Origin: Flavobacterium cauense R2A-7
GTDB taxonomy: Bacteria; Bacteroidota; Bacteroidia; Flavobacteriales; Flavobacteriaceae
Assembly: GCF_000498475.1 (NCBI RefSeq)
Contig: NZ_AVBI01000014.1
Coordinates: 186,001-250,000, forward strand
Length of the DNA stretch: 64,000 bases
Direction of reading: 5' to 3'
Shown here piece by piece: positions 26,336-36,200 of the stretch; position 1 is the stretch's first letter, and each line of letters opens with the position of its first letter. The translations under genes were made by a program, and so were the position numbers. Under the pieces are notes generated by a model. The model was not told the DNA's origin and ran no database searches. It worked only from the letters and a program-made list of their open reading frames with translations.

Positions 26336-27358
26336 ATGAATGAAAATCTGAATCCTAACAAAGAGCGTTTTACCCCGCAGGAAGTCGACATCGAAAAAGC
26401 CTTGCGTCCGTTAAGTTTTGATGATTTCTCAGGACAAGATCAGGTGCTGGACAATCTGAAAGTTTTCGTGGAAGCTGCTAATCTGAGAGGAGAAGCGCTG
26501 GATCACGCCCTTTTTCACGGTCCTCCGGGATTGGGAAAAACCACGTTGGCCAATATTCTGGCGAACGAATTGGGTGTGGGTATCAAAATCACGTCCGGAC
26601 CGGTTTTGGACAAACCCGGTGATTTGGCCGGTTTGTTAACCAATCTGGAAGAGCGCGATGTTTTGTTCATTGACGAAATCCATCGTCTGAGTCCAATCGT
26701 GGAAGAATACCTGTATTCGGCAATGGAAGATTTCAAGATTGACATCATGATCGAAAGCGGTCCCAATGCCAGAACGGTACAGATTAATCTAAATCCGTTT
26801 ACGTTGGTAGGGGCCACAACACGTTCCGGTTTGCTTACGGCACCCATGCGCGCCCGTTTCGGAATCCAAAGCCGCTTACAATATTACAATACCGAATTGC
26901 TGACGACCATCGTGCAGCGAAGTTCTTCGATATTAAATGTCCCGATTTCAATGGAAGCCGCTATCGAAATTGCAGGCCGCAGCCGTGGAACACCGCGTAT
27001 CGCCAATGCGCTTTTAAGACGTGTTCGTGATTTCGCGCAAATCAAAGGAAACGGTAAAATCGATATCGAAATTGCCAAATACGCCCTAAAAGCGTTACAT
27101 GTAGATGCAAACGGTCTGGACGAAATGGACAACAAAATCCTAACCACTATCATCGAAAAATTCAAAGGCGGTCCGGTTGGGTTAACCACTTTGGCGACTG
27201 CTGTTTCCGAAAGTGGCGAAACCATCGAGGAAGTGTACGAACCGTTTTTAATTCAGGAAGGGTTTATCATGCGCACCCCAAGAGGTAGGGAAGTCACCGA
27301 GAAAGCCTATAAACATTTGGGTAAAATCAAAACGAATATTCAGGGCGGACTTTTTTAG
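26336..27358 (+). CDS. ruvB: Holliday junction branch-migration ATPase RuvB
   Basis: 340 residues, normal length. AAA+ motifs are intact: Walker [12 protein letters not shown] (near 61-71), Walker [10 protein letters not shown], sensor region [19 protein letters not shown], and the C-terminal winged-helix domain ending [15 protein letters not shown]. RuvB forms hexameric rings that drive branch migration with RuvA (gene at 32636 in this window, not adjacent). Preceded by a TAnnTTTG element only four bases from ATG. A structured intergenic repeat separates it from queG. Confidence 0.98.
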   Translation: MNENLNPNKERFTPQEVDIEKALRPLSFDDFSGQDQVLDNLKVFVEAANLRGEALDHALFHGPPGLGKTTLANILANELGVGIKITSGPVLDKPGDLAGLLTNLEERDVLFIDEIHRLSPIVEEYLYSAMEDFKIDIMIESGPNARTVQINLNPFTLVGATTRSGLLTAPMRARFGIQSRLQYYNTELLTTIVQRSSSILNVPISMEAAIEIAGRSRGTPRIANALLRRVRDFAQIKGNGKIDIEIAKYALKALHVDANGLDEMDNKILTTIIEKFKGGPVGLTTLATAVSESGETIEEVYEPFLIQEGFIMRTPRGREVTEKAYKHLGKIKTNIQGGLF

Positions 27359-27455
27359 GGCATTCCCCTTCGGGTCGGGCTTTCGCACTCGCTTTTTTTA
27401 GTTCCGCGATGCTCCACTAAAAAAGAGCTCAAACAATTGCTCTATCCCTAATGCA
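27359..27455 (+). repeat. Structured intergenic element of a dispersed-repeat type
   Basis: This ruvB-queG gap has no coding look. It begins with CATTCCCCTTCGGGTCGGGC (27361-27380; small hairpin CCC-TTC-GGG at 27366-27374). It contains a stem of T and A runs (27394-27402 with 27416-27424), then AAGAGCTC, and ends in TCTATCCCTAATGCAA. This layout resembles a family of about 100-base intergenic repeats I know from Flavobacteriaceae and Chryseobacterium genomes (similar CCCTTCGGGTCGGGC head and ATCCCTAA-type tail). No second copy was noticed here. Its base use is richer in GC than most gaps here. Confidence 0.55.
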
Positions 27456-27458
27456 AAC

Positions 27459-28382
27459 ATGAACGGTAGTAAATCCAAATACACAACAATAATCAAATCC
27501 GAAGCCCAACGCCTCGGGTTTTTGTCTTGTGGCATATCGAAAGCAGGATTTTTGGAAGAAGAAGCGCCGCGTCTGGAAGCTTGGCTAAAAAACAACTACC
27601 AAGGGGAAATGAGTTTTATGGAAAGTTATTTCGACAAACGACTGGACCCAACGTTGTTGGTGGACGATTCCAAAAGTGTGATTTCACTCTTACTGAATTA
27701 TTATCCGCCGGAACTGCAAACCGAAGAAAGTTATAAGATTTCAAAATATGCTTATGGTAAAGATTATCATAATGTCATTAAAAAAAAGCTAAAGAAACTG
27801 CTCAATCATATCAAAGCCGAAATTGGTGATGTTTCTGGTAGGGCTTTTGTCGATTTTGCTCCCGTAATGGATAAAGCCTGGGCGGCCAAAAGTGGTTTAG
27901 GTTGGATTGGGAAACACAGTAATTTACTGACGCAAAAAGTCGGTTCTTTTTACTTTATCGCCGAATTGATTGTCGATTTGGAACTGGAGTACGACCACGC
28001 CACCACCGATCATTGCGGTTCGTGCACAGCTTGTATCGATGCTTGTCCGACAGAAGCCATTGTTGCACCGTATGTGGTAGACGGCAGTAAGTGCATTTCC
28101 TATTATACGATTGAGCTGCAGGACAATCTTCCGACCGAAATGAAGGGAAAATTTAATGATTGGATATTCGGTTGTGATGTTTGCCAGGATGTGTGTCCTT
28201 GGAATAGGTTTTCAAAACCGCATAATGAGCCATCGTTTCAACCGTATCCGGAATTGCTCTCTTATACCAAAAAAGACTGGGAAGAAATCACGCAGGAAAC
28301 CTTCGAAAAAGTATTCCCGAATTCACCTTTAAAGCGTGCCAAACTATCCGGATTGCAACGCAACATCGATTTTTTAAAATAA
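27459..28382 (+). CDS. queG: Epoxyqueuosine reductase QueG
   Basis: 307 residues. QueG reduces epoxyqueuosine to queuosine in the wobble base of tRNAs (His, Asp, Asn, Tyr), using cobalamin and two 4Fe-4S clusters. The N-terminal cobalamin-binding part includes [17 protein letters not shown] and [15 protein letters not shown]. Clusters: [16 protein letters not shown] and, with CISYYTIEL before it, [14 protein letters not shown]. The HEAT-like C-terminal domain of some QueG proteins is absent, so this is the short form. Its stop codon directly abuts the stop codon of the convergent DUF2062 gene. Confidence 0.96.
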   Translation: MNGSKSKYTTIIKSEAQRLGFLSCGISKAGFLEEEAPRLEAWLKNNYQGEMSFMESYFDKRLDPTLLVDDSKSVISLLLNYYPPELQTEESYKISKYAYGKDYHNVIKKKLKKLLNHIKAEIGDVSGRAFVDFAPVMDKAWAAKSGLGWIGKHSNLLTQKVGSFYFIAELIVDLELEYDHATTDHCGSCTACIDACPTEAIVAPYVVDGSKCISYYTIELQDNLPTEMKGKFNDWIFGCDVCQDVCPWNRFSKPHNEPSFQPYPELLSYTKKDWEEITQETFEKVFPNSPLKRAKLSGLQRNIDFLK

Positions 28383-28808
28383 TCAGAACTCTTTGTCGTT
28401 CCTGAATTTTCTCACCATGTATTTCGAAAAGTAGAAGGCTATTGTTGCCATGATTCCGCTCACGAAAAAAGATCCGATTAAAATTGTTACTCCTATTTCC
28501 TTTAAATCTGCCTTCCAATTATCGATTTCGAAAACAATTGTATTGTGAAGGAATATTGTGCCAACCATATAATTTAAAACCATAAAAAAAGGACTTGTAA
28601 AAGGATTGGAAATAAGACTGGTGGCAAGTGCAATGGCCAAGTTGAATTTAAAAATTCTGCTCAAAAGCAGTACAATTGGGGTTCCTAAGCCAAAAGTGGG
28701 AAAGATGCTGATGAACGTACCAATCGCAGCGCCCCAGGCAATTTCGGCAGTGCTGTTTCTGGATTTGGCTATTTTTTCAAAGAATTCGGCTATGGTTTTC
28801 CATTTCAT
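28383..28808 (-). CDS. DUF2062 membrane protein
   Basis: 141 residues. The signature of DUF2062 is clear: AWGAAIGTFISIFPTFGLGTP, then LLSRIFKFNLAIALATSLISNPFTSPF with its Asn-Pro. Three transmembrane segments are expected, the last near residues 110-130. The function is unknown; some members are fused to or neighbour glycosyltransferases or lipid enzymes. Here the phospholipase-D-like gene immediately upstream overlaps it (ATGA), so the two are translationally coupled, which suggests a lipid-related role by context only. Confidence 0.88.
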   Translation of the reverse strand: MKWKTIAEFFEKIAKSRNSTAEIAWGAAIGTFISIFPTFGLGTPIVLLLSRIFKFNLAIALATSLISNPFTSPFFMVLNYMVGTIFLHNTIVFEIDNWKADLKEIGVTILIGSFFVSGIMATIAFYFSKYMVRKFRNDKEF

Positions 28809-29971
28809 TTCAAAATGCTTTTAAAAAAACGGTTGTAAGGCAAGTACGTCAGCAGGATTTCGAAAAAACGCACAATGTAATACGAACCCCATTGTTTGAA
28901 TCGGGTAAAAATGTTGTTTTGCGTTTGAAAAGCTTCCGATGTGATTGGATCGCATTGAGCAATAATGGTTTCCAAATGTTTTTGATAGTTTTCCGCAAAT
29001 GCCTTCGAGTCGATGCCGACATTCATTTCGATACTGGCATAAGAACTTAAATGGTTCAGGTTGAAGGAGCCGATGGTTGTCCACTTTTGATCCACCACAG
29101 CTGTTTTTCCATGTAAAATGGACTGATTCCATTCGTAGAGTTCAATGTTGTTCCGAAGCAGAAACGCATAATAATAGTTAATGGCTTCTTTTACCAAAGG
29201 AACGTCCGATACTCCGGAAAGGATAAGCCGGATGCGAACGTTTCGTTGTGCCGCTTTTTTTAGGCTTCGGGTAAGTTTTTTTCCGGGTAAAAAGTAACTG
29301 CACACGATAATAATTTCAGATTGCGCAGTGTATATGGATTTTATGTAGCTTCTTTGGATTTCGTTTTTTTGCCGCAGCCAATCGTTTTGAAGGATGCTAA
29401 TCTTGGTTTGATTTTCGGCGGAATCGGTTTTGCTTTTTTGAAAAGAAGGGTGTTTCTTTTTGAAAAAATAGTAATAACAAATGGCTTGTAGTTCGCGGGC
29501 GATACGAGTGTTTTTTATCAGAACAGCATAATCCAGCCAAGGTTTTTCTGTAGGTATACCTTCGTACTTTTCGGCAACATTAATACCACCAATCAAAGCA
29601 GTTTCGGCATCGATAACTACAATTTTATGATGCAAACGTCTTCCGAAATAAAAGGAATTGGAGGATAGTAATGGTGAAAAAAAGCGAAACTGAATGCCGC
29701 TTGAGCAGATCTCTTTTACGAAAACATCCGGTAAGGATCGCGAACCCAAGCCGTCCAGCAAAAGATATACCTCTACCTTTCTTGCAACGGCTTTTTTTAG
29801 CGCTGTTACAATTCGGTTTCCGGTGGCGTCGTTTTCCAGAATATAGATTTGAAAATGAATTTCGGTGCGGGCTTCGTTAATTATATTTTCCAACCGGTCA
29901 AAAAAATCCTTTCCGCTATGTACCAGTATAACGTTTTCTGTTGAAAAGTTGGTTGTAGTGTTTTGCATCAT
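28805..29971 (-). CDS. Phospholipase D/cardiolipin synthase-like protein
   Basis: About 388 residues from ATG 29971 (another ATG directly follows at 29968); the longer frame up to 30049 adds an improbable hydrophobic leader. Two HKD motifs make up the PLD active site: HHKIVVIDAETALIGG (first half, near 130) and HGKTAVVDQKWTTIGS (second half, near 310). The Asn following each motif (GGIN and GSFN) matches the family. There is no clear N-terminal membrane anchor, unlike typical ClsA, so it may be a ClsB/ClsC-like or related phosphatidyltransferase. Coupled by overlap to the DUF2062 gene, minus strand. Confidence 0.88.
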   Translation of the reverse strand: MMQNTTTNFSTENVILVHSGKDFFDRLENIINEARTEIHFQIYILENDATGNRIVTALKKAVARKVEVYLLLDGLGSRSLPDVFVKEICSSGIQFRFFSPLLSSNSFYFGRRLHHKIVVIDAETALIGGINVAEKYEGIPTEKPWLDYAVLIKNTRIARELQAICYYYFFKKKHPSFQKSKTDSAENQTKISILQNDWLRQKNEIQRSYIKSIYTAQSEIIIVCSYFLPGKKLTRSLKKAAQRNVRIRLILSGVSDVPLVKEAINYYYAFLLRNNIELYEWNQSILHGKTAVVDQKWTTIGSFNLNHLSSYASIEMNVGIDSKAFAENYQKHLETIIAQCDPITSEAFQTQNNIFTRFKQWGSYYIVRFFEILLTYLPYNRFFKSILK

Positions 29972-30214
29972 GAAGTCCTTTTTAAATTCTGAAAAGAACA
30001 ATAAAAGTTTGATAGTCATCAATTTAAGAAAAATTAATAAGATGGGCAATGTTTTTTCGCGTTCCTTTTTTATAGATTCGGATTTCTGAATTGAAATTAT
30101 AGCACGGTTAACGATTTTGGGTTTCAGAAATGGATTAATTACTTGTTAATGAATGTGTAAGAAAACTTTTTTAAAGAATAAGGCTAAAAATTTCAATTAT
30201 TCTTAACATCCTTT

Positions 30215-30222
30215 TATCTTTG
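30215..30222 (+). promoter_or_regulatory. Probable promoter -7 element of the malic enzyme gene
   Basis: TATCTTTG (TAnnTTTG), 22 bases before ATG 30245. The 273-base divergent gap (29972-30244) is otherwise A/T-rich with no other feature seen. Confidence 0.55.
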
Positions 30223-30244
30223 TTAGTTAGTAAATAAACAAACC

Positions 30245-32539
30245 ATGCATAAAGACAGTAAAAGAAGAGAAGCTTTATTATACCACGCAAAACCCACACC
30301 GGGTAAAATCCAGGTTGTTCCTACTAAAAAATATGCTACGCAAAGAGATTTGGCTTTAGCCTATTCTCCAGGAGTTGCCGAGCCTTGTTTAGAAATTGAA
30401 AAAGACGTTAACAACGTTTATAAATATACTGCCAAAGGAAATTTAGTTGCCGTAATTTCTAACGGTACCGCGGTTTTAGGATTGGGCGATATCGGTCCGG
30501 AAGCCTCAAAACCGGTAATGGAAGGAAAAGGACTTTTGTTCAAAATCTTTGCCGATATTGATGTTTTCGATATTGAAGTCGACACTAAAGATGTAGAGAA
30601 ATTCATCGAAACCGTAAAAAACATTGCCCCAACTTTTGGAGGAATCAATTTAGAAGATATTAAAGCACCGGAATCTTTCGAAATCGAAAGACGTTTGGTG
30701 GAAGAACTGAATATTCCGGTAATGCACGACGACCAGCATGGAACGGCTATCATTTCTTCGGCGGCGTTGCTCAATGCAGTAGAGTTGGCCGGAAAGAAAA
30801 TGGAAGAGGTTAAAATGGTGGTTTCAGGTGCCGGTTCTGCAGCGATTGCCTGTGCGAACTTATATGTTTCTTTCGGGGTGAAACCCGAGAATATCGTAAT
30901 GTTCAACAGTAAAGGAGCACTACGAAAAGACGACCCTAAAATTTCAGAAATGCAACGCGCCTATGCTACCGATAAGCATTATGACGGACTTGCTGATGCC
31001 ATGAAAGGTGCCGATGTTTTCATCGGATTGTCTTCGGGAGATATTGTGACGCCCGAAATGTTGTTGGGAATGGCCGATAACCCGATTGTTTTTGCCATGG
31101 CGAATCCGACACCGGAAATCAAATACGATTTGGCGATTGCTACACGAAAAGATATTATTATGGCTACCGGGCGTTCAGATCATCCTAATCAGGTGAACAA
31201 CGTACTGGGATTCCCGTTTATTTTCCGTGGAGCGCTTGACGTTCGCGCTACGAAAATTAACGAAGAAATGAAAAAAGCAGCCGTTGTGGCTTTGGCCAAT
31301 TTGGCGAAAGCTTCGGTGCCGGAACAGGTGAATATCGCTTACGGCGAAACGAAACTGACTTTCGGTCGCGATTATATTATTCCAAAACCTTTCGATCCGC
31401 GATTAATTGCCGAAGTACCACCGGCAGTTGCAAAAGCAGCCATGGAATCAGGTGTGGCGTTGTCTCCGATTACCGATTGGGACAAATACCGTGACGAATT
31501 GTTGGAGCGAATGGGGTCTGATAATAAAATGGTTCGTTTGTTAATTAACCGCGCGAAAACCGATCCTAAAAAAGTGATTTTTGCCGAAGCCGATCATTTA
31601 GATGTGCTGAAAGCAGCTCAAATTGTTAAGGAGGAAGGTATCGGGGAACCTATTTTGTTAGGAAATAAGGAAACGATTATCGAACTTAAAAACGAAATTG
31701 GTTTCGATGAAGATGTGGTGATCATCGACCCAAAAACCAAAGAAGAAGAAGAACGCAGAAACCGTTTCGCCAATGCATATTGGGAATCGAGAAGAAGACG
31801 CGGTACATCTCTTTTAGATGCTCAAAAATGGATGCGCGAACGCAATTATTTTGCTGCCATGATGGTTAATGAAGGGGAAGCGGATGCTTTGGTTACCGGA
31901 TTCTCAAGAAGTTACCCAACGGTGGTAAAGCCAATGTTGGAATTAATTCCGAAACAGCAGGGCGTTACCCGTATCGCGACTACGAATATGATGATGACCA
32001 AGCGCGGTCCTATCTTTTTAGCAGATACGGCCATCAACCCGAATCCAACGGCGGAAGATCTTGCTCGCATTTCATTAATGGCGGCTAAAACGGTAAGAAT
32101 GTTTGGAATGGAACCGGTAATTGCAATGGTTTCGTTTTCGAATTTCGGTTCATCGTCAGACGAAAGTGCAGTCAAAATCAGAAAAGCAGTTGAAATTTTG
32201 CATGAACAACATCCGGATTTAATCGTTGATGGTGAAATCCAAACCGATTTTGCTTTAAATCAGGAGATGTTGGCCAGTAAATTCCCGTTCTCAAAATTGG
32301 CTAACAAAAAAGTGAATACTTTAGTGTTTCCAAATCTTGACGCAGCTAATATTACCTATAAAATGCTGAAAGAACTAAACAAAGTTATGTCAATCGGACC
32401 TATTATGATGGGAATGGACAAGCCGGTTCACATCTTCCAATTGGGTGCCAGTGTTGAAGAAATGGTAAACATGGCAGCCGTGGCAGTGGTGGATGCGCAG
32501 GAAAAAGAAAAAAGACTTAAACAAGCAGTGAAAAAATAA
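30245..32539 (+). CDS. maeB: NADP-dependent malic enzyme with phosphotransacetylase-like domain
   Basis: 764 residues, the long MaeB form. The N-terminal malic-enzyme domain (about 1-430) holds YSPGVAEPC, VMHDDQHGTAII, the NAD(P) loop GAGSAAIACA, and SGRSDHPNQVNN-type GRSDHPNQVNNVLGFP. The C-terminal phosphate acetyltransferase-like domain (about 430-764) has FAEADHLDVLKAAQIV and DFALNQE. In known long-form MaeB proteins this domain regulates the enzyme through acetyl-CoA rather than acting as Pta. Reaction: malate + NADP to pyruvate + CO2 + NADPH. It stands alone, with its own promoter; the ruvA transcript begins after a short gap. Confidence 0.96.
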   Translation: MHKDSKRREALLYHAKPTPGKIQVVPTKKYATQRDLALAYSPGVAEPCLEIEKDVNNVYKYTAKGNLVAVISNGTAVLGLGDIGPEASKPVMEGKGLLFKIFADIDVFDIEVDTKDVEKFIETVKNIAPTFGGINLEDIKAPESFEIERRLVEELNIPVMHDDQHGTAIISSAALLNAVELAGKKMEEVKMVVSGAGSAAIACANLYVSFGVKPENIVMFNSKGALRKDDPKISEMQRAYATDKHYDGLADAMKGADVFIGLSSGDIVTPEMLLGMADNPIVFAMANPTPEIKYDLAIATRKDIIMATGRSDHPNQVNNVLGFPFIFRGALDVRATKINEEMKKAAVVALANLAKASVPEQVNIAYGETKLTFGRDYIIPKPFDPRLIAEVPPAVAKAAMESGVALSPITDWDKYRDELLERMGSDNKMVRLLINRAKTDPKKVIFAEADHLDVLKAAQIVKEEGIGEPILLGNKETIIELKNEIGFDEDVVIIDPKTKEEEERRNRFANAYWESRRRRGTSLLDAQKWMRERNYFAAMMVNEGEADALVTGFSRSYPTVVKPMLELIPKQQGVTRIATTNMMMTKRGPIFLADTAINPNPTAEDLARISLMAAKTVRMFGMEPVIAMVSFSNFGSSSDESAVKIRKAVEILHEQHPDLIVDGEIQTDFALNQEMLASKFPFSKLANKKVNTLVFPNLDAANITYKMLKELNKVMSIGPIMMGMDKPVHIFQLGASVEEMVNMAAVAVVDAQEKEKRLKQAVKK

Positions 32540-32609
32540 TAAATAAGAATCTTTTATCCGATAAATAGGAACTTCATCCGTTCTGATTATCAGGGTAAAA
32601 GATTTTTCT

Positions 32610-32617
32610 TATTTTTG
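32610..32617 (+). promoter_or_regulatory. Probable promoter -7 element of ruvA
   Basis: TATTTTTG (TAnnTTTG), 18 bases before ATG 32636. It overlaps the alternative in-frame TTG at 32615, which argues for the ATG as start. Confidence 0.5.
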
Positions 32618-32635
32618 ATTGATGAATTAATACGT

Positions 32636-33217
32636 ATGATAGCACACATTCAGGGGAAATTAGTGGAAAAAACGCCTACCGAAGTTGTAATAGACTGCAA
32701 CGGAGTAGGGTATCAGATTAATATTTCTTTACACACATTTTCTTTGTTGCCCAATTCAGACCATCTGAAATTATATACTTATCTTCAGATTAAAGAAGAT
32801 GCGCATACGTTGTTTGGTTTTGTGGAAAAGGCAGAACGCGAATTGTTCAAATTACTGTTGTCGGTTTCGGGAGTTGGTGCCAGTACGGCAAGAACGATGT
32901 TGTCTTCCATTGCGCCGCAACAAGTCATTCAGGCTATTGCCTCGGGCGATGTCGGAACCGTTCAATCCATAAAAGGAATCGGGGCCAAAACGGCACAGCG
33001 TATTATTCTCGACCTGAAAGATAAAGTATTGAAAATATACAATTTGGAAGAAGTATCTTTCTCTCAAAGCAATACAAATAAAGATGAAGCGTTATCTGCT
33101 TTGGAAGTTTTAGGATTTGTGAGAAAAACGGCTGAAAAAGTAGTCGACAAAATCGTTAAGGAAAATAATGATGCTTCCGTAGAAACTATTATTAAACTAG
33201 CTTTAAAAAACCTGTAG
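32636..33217 (+). CDS. ruvA: Holliday junction branch-migration protein RuvA
   Basis: 193 residues from ATG 32636 (MIAHIQGKLVEKTPTEVVID); the TTG at 32615 would add seven residues upstream of the family's usual start. Domain I OB fold is followed by domain II with two helix-hairpin-helix motifs (LLSVSGVGASTARTML and IKGIGAKTAQRIILDLKDK). A C-terminal domain III (ALSALEVLGF) contacts RuvB. RuvA tetramers hold the four-way junction. sprA follows just four bases after the stop, but starts with TTG. Confidence 0.96.
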   Translation: MIAHIQGKLVEKTPTEVVIDCNGVGYQINISLHTFSLLPNSDHLKLYTYLQIKEDAHTLFGFVEKAERELFKLLLSVSGVGASTARTMLSSIAPQQVIQAIASGDVGTVQSIKGIGAKTAQRIILDLKDKVLKIYNLEEVSFSQSNTNKDEALSALEVLGFVRKTAEKVVDKIVKENNDASVETIIKLALKNL

Positions 33218-33221
33218 TCCT

Positions 33222-36200
33222 TTGAAAACGCAATACCTTAAAGATATTTTCAAGATCGATAAATTTGGTTTAACCATACTGTTGCTGTTTTTTGGTTTTT
33301 TTCTTCATGCTCAGGTAGATGAGGAAGTAAAGGATTCCGTAAAAACCGGTGTAGATTTAGGACATTTGCAACTGGGAAATCCGCAAAGCATCACCGAAGC
33401 CTATACTTATGATCCGGCATCAGACCGATATATTTATACCAAAACGTTTGACGGATTTAATATCAACTACCCCATTATATTAACGCCCCGAGAATACGAA
33501 GAACTTCTTACCCGTGAATCCATGCGGGATTATTTTCAGAAAAAACTCGATGCAATAGACGGAAAAAAGGCCGGAGCCGAAGAAGCTAAAAAAGATTTAT
33601 TACCGCGTTATTATGTGAATTCCGGTTTGTTTGAAACCATTTTCGGTGGCAATACTATTGATGTGAAACCAACAGGTTCCGTGGAAATGGACTTGGGCAT
33701 TCGTTTTACCAAACAGGACAATCCGTCATTTTCGCCCCGAAACCGAAAAAGTTTAACCTTCGATTTCGATCAGCGAATCAGTTTGAGTTTGCAGGGAAAA
33801 GTGGGGACACGATTGATGGTGAATGCCAATTACGACACACAATCCACTTTCGCATTTCAGAATTTAATCAAATTAGAATATACGCCAACCGAAGACGATA
33901 TCATTAAAAAAATTGAAGTCGGAAACGTGAGTTTCCCATTGAACAGTTCCTTAATTCGTGGAGCGCAGAGTCTTTTTGGTGCTAAAATGCAGCTTCAGTT
34001 CGGAAAAACAACCATTACCGGAGTTTTCTCGGAACAAAAATCCCAAACCAAGTCGGTTACTGCTCAGGGCGGAGGAACTTTGCAGGATTTCGAATTGTTT
34101 GCGTTGGATTACGACACCGACCGTCACTACTTTCTTTCACAATATTTCCGAAACAAGTATGATGAGGCGATGAAAACTTATCCGATTATCAGCAGCCGTG
34201 CTCAGATTACCCGTATCGAAGTTTGGATTACCAACAAGCAAAACCGTATTAATACTGCCGATAATAATTTGCGAAATATTATTGCTTTGCAGGATTTGGG
34301 GGAAGGACAACTTACCGATGCCGATGGTGTCGATATCACCGCCTCTACAGTAGGGGTTCACAACCAAGGACTTGCGAATTTTTATAACGGATCACAATTT
34401 AATAATCCGAGTGACAACAGTAATAACCTTTTTGATCCTGCATTGATTGGTATTGCACCGGGATTGCTTAATGGAGCAATACGGGATGTGGCTACTGCAA
34501 GTAATGGGTTTAATGCACCGGTAGCTGCTATCGAAGGGAAAGATTATACCAAACTTGAAAATGCTCGGAAGCTGTCGCCGAGTGATTATACCTACCATCC
34601 GCAGTTGGGGTATATTTCTCTTAATCAGCGATTGGCCAATGATGAAGTTTTAGCCGTTGCCTATCAATATACGATTGGTGATAAGATTTATCAGGTAGGG
34701 GAATTCGGAACGGACGGAGTCGATGCAACCGATGTAAGTTCCGGAATACCAACAACACAAAGTTTAGTGCTTAAGATGCTGAAAAGCAATCTGAACAACA
34801 TAGATCAACCGGTTTGGAATTTAATGATGAAGAATATTTATCAGATTCCGGGCGCTTATCAGTTGTCTAGAGAGGATTTCCGATTTAATATCGTTTATAC
34901 CGATCCGTCACCGCTGAATTATATTAATCTAGTGGCACCATTACCTAGTCCGGATCTGGTTACCAGTACGCCTTTGTTGAAAGTATTCAATCTGGATAAA
35001 TTAAATTATACCAACGACCCTCAGGAGGGTGGTGACGGATTCTTCGATTTTATTCCGGGGATGACTATTGATCCTCAAAACGGCCGAATCATCTTTACTA
35101 CGGTTGAGCCATTTGGTAAGCTGTTGTTTAATAAATTACGAACCAGCCCTTTTGAGGATTATAATGAAGCTAACACAACGAATACCTTCAACGATAACCA
35201 AAAGAAATACGTGTTCCGAAATTTATATAAGAAAACACAGGCTTTAGCCCTTCAGGATAGTGAAAAGAATAAGTTCCAGTTAAAAGGGAAATTCAAATCC
35301 ACCGGTGGCGATGGGATTTCAATAGGGGCTTTCAATGTGCCTCAAGGTTCTGTTGTAGTTTCTGCGGGAGGACGTGTTTTGGTGGAAGGAGTCGATTATA
35401 CTGTTGATTATCAACGAGGCCGTGTTCAAATTTTGGATCCGTCCTTATCAACAACTCCTATCGAGGTTTCGGTGGAAAATAACTCGGTATTCGGACAACA
35501 AACAAGACGTTTCTATGGATTGAACGTTGAACATAAATTCAGTGATAAATTCCAATTGTCGGGAACCTTCCTTAGAATGTCGGAAAAACCGTTTACCCAA
35601 AAATCCAACTACGGTCAGGAATCGGTAAACAATACGATAGTGGGACTAAACGGTAATTTCTCTACAGAGGTGCCTTTCTTTACCAGAATGGTAAATAAAT
35701 TACCAAATCTTGATACCGATGTACCGTCCAATTTGTCATTCCGTGGGGAAATTGCCTACTTGATGCCGGGGAACTCCAAGAACGATCGATTCAATGGCGA
35801 ATCCACTATTTATATTGATGATTTCGAAGGGTCACAATCAACAATCGACATGCGTGCGCCTCAAGCTTGGTCTTTGGCCAGTACACCATTGGAAGGTAAT
35901 CTGGATGGTGTTCCCGGTGAAGCAACGCCGCCTTCAGACGATTTGTCTGTCGGATACAAAAGAGCCAAACTGTCTTGGTATACCGTAGATCCAATTTTCT
36001 ATGTAGATTCGCAAAGACCCGACGGTATTTCGGAAGCCGATTTGCGTTCCAACAGAGTACGCCGAATTTACAGTGATGAGTTGTACCCTAATACGGATAT
36101 TGCCCAAGGGCAAACAACAGTTGTAAGTACTCTGGATATGACCTACTATCCCACAGAAAGAGGGCCTTACAATTTTAGTCCGCTGGCTAATCCTGTTACG

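Noticed and set aside
30418..30906. Reverse-strand ORF of 162 residues opposite maeB
   Set aside because: Shadow of a conserved coding region with no own features.
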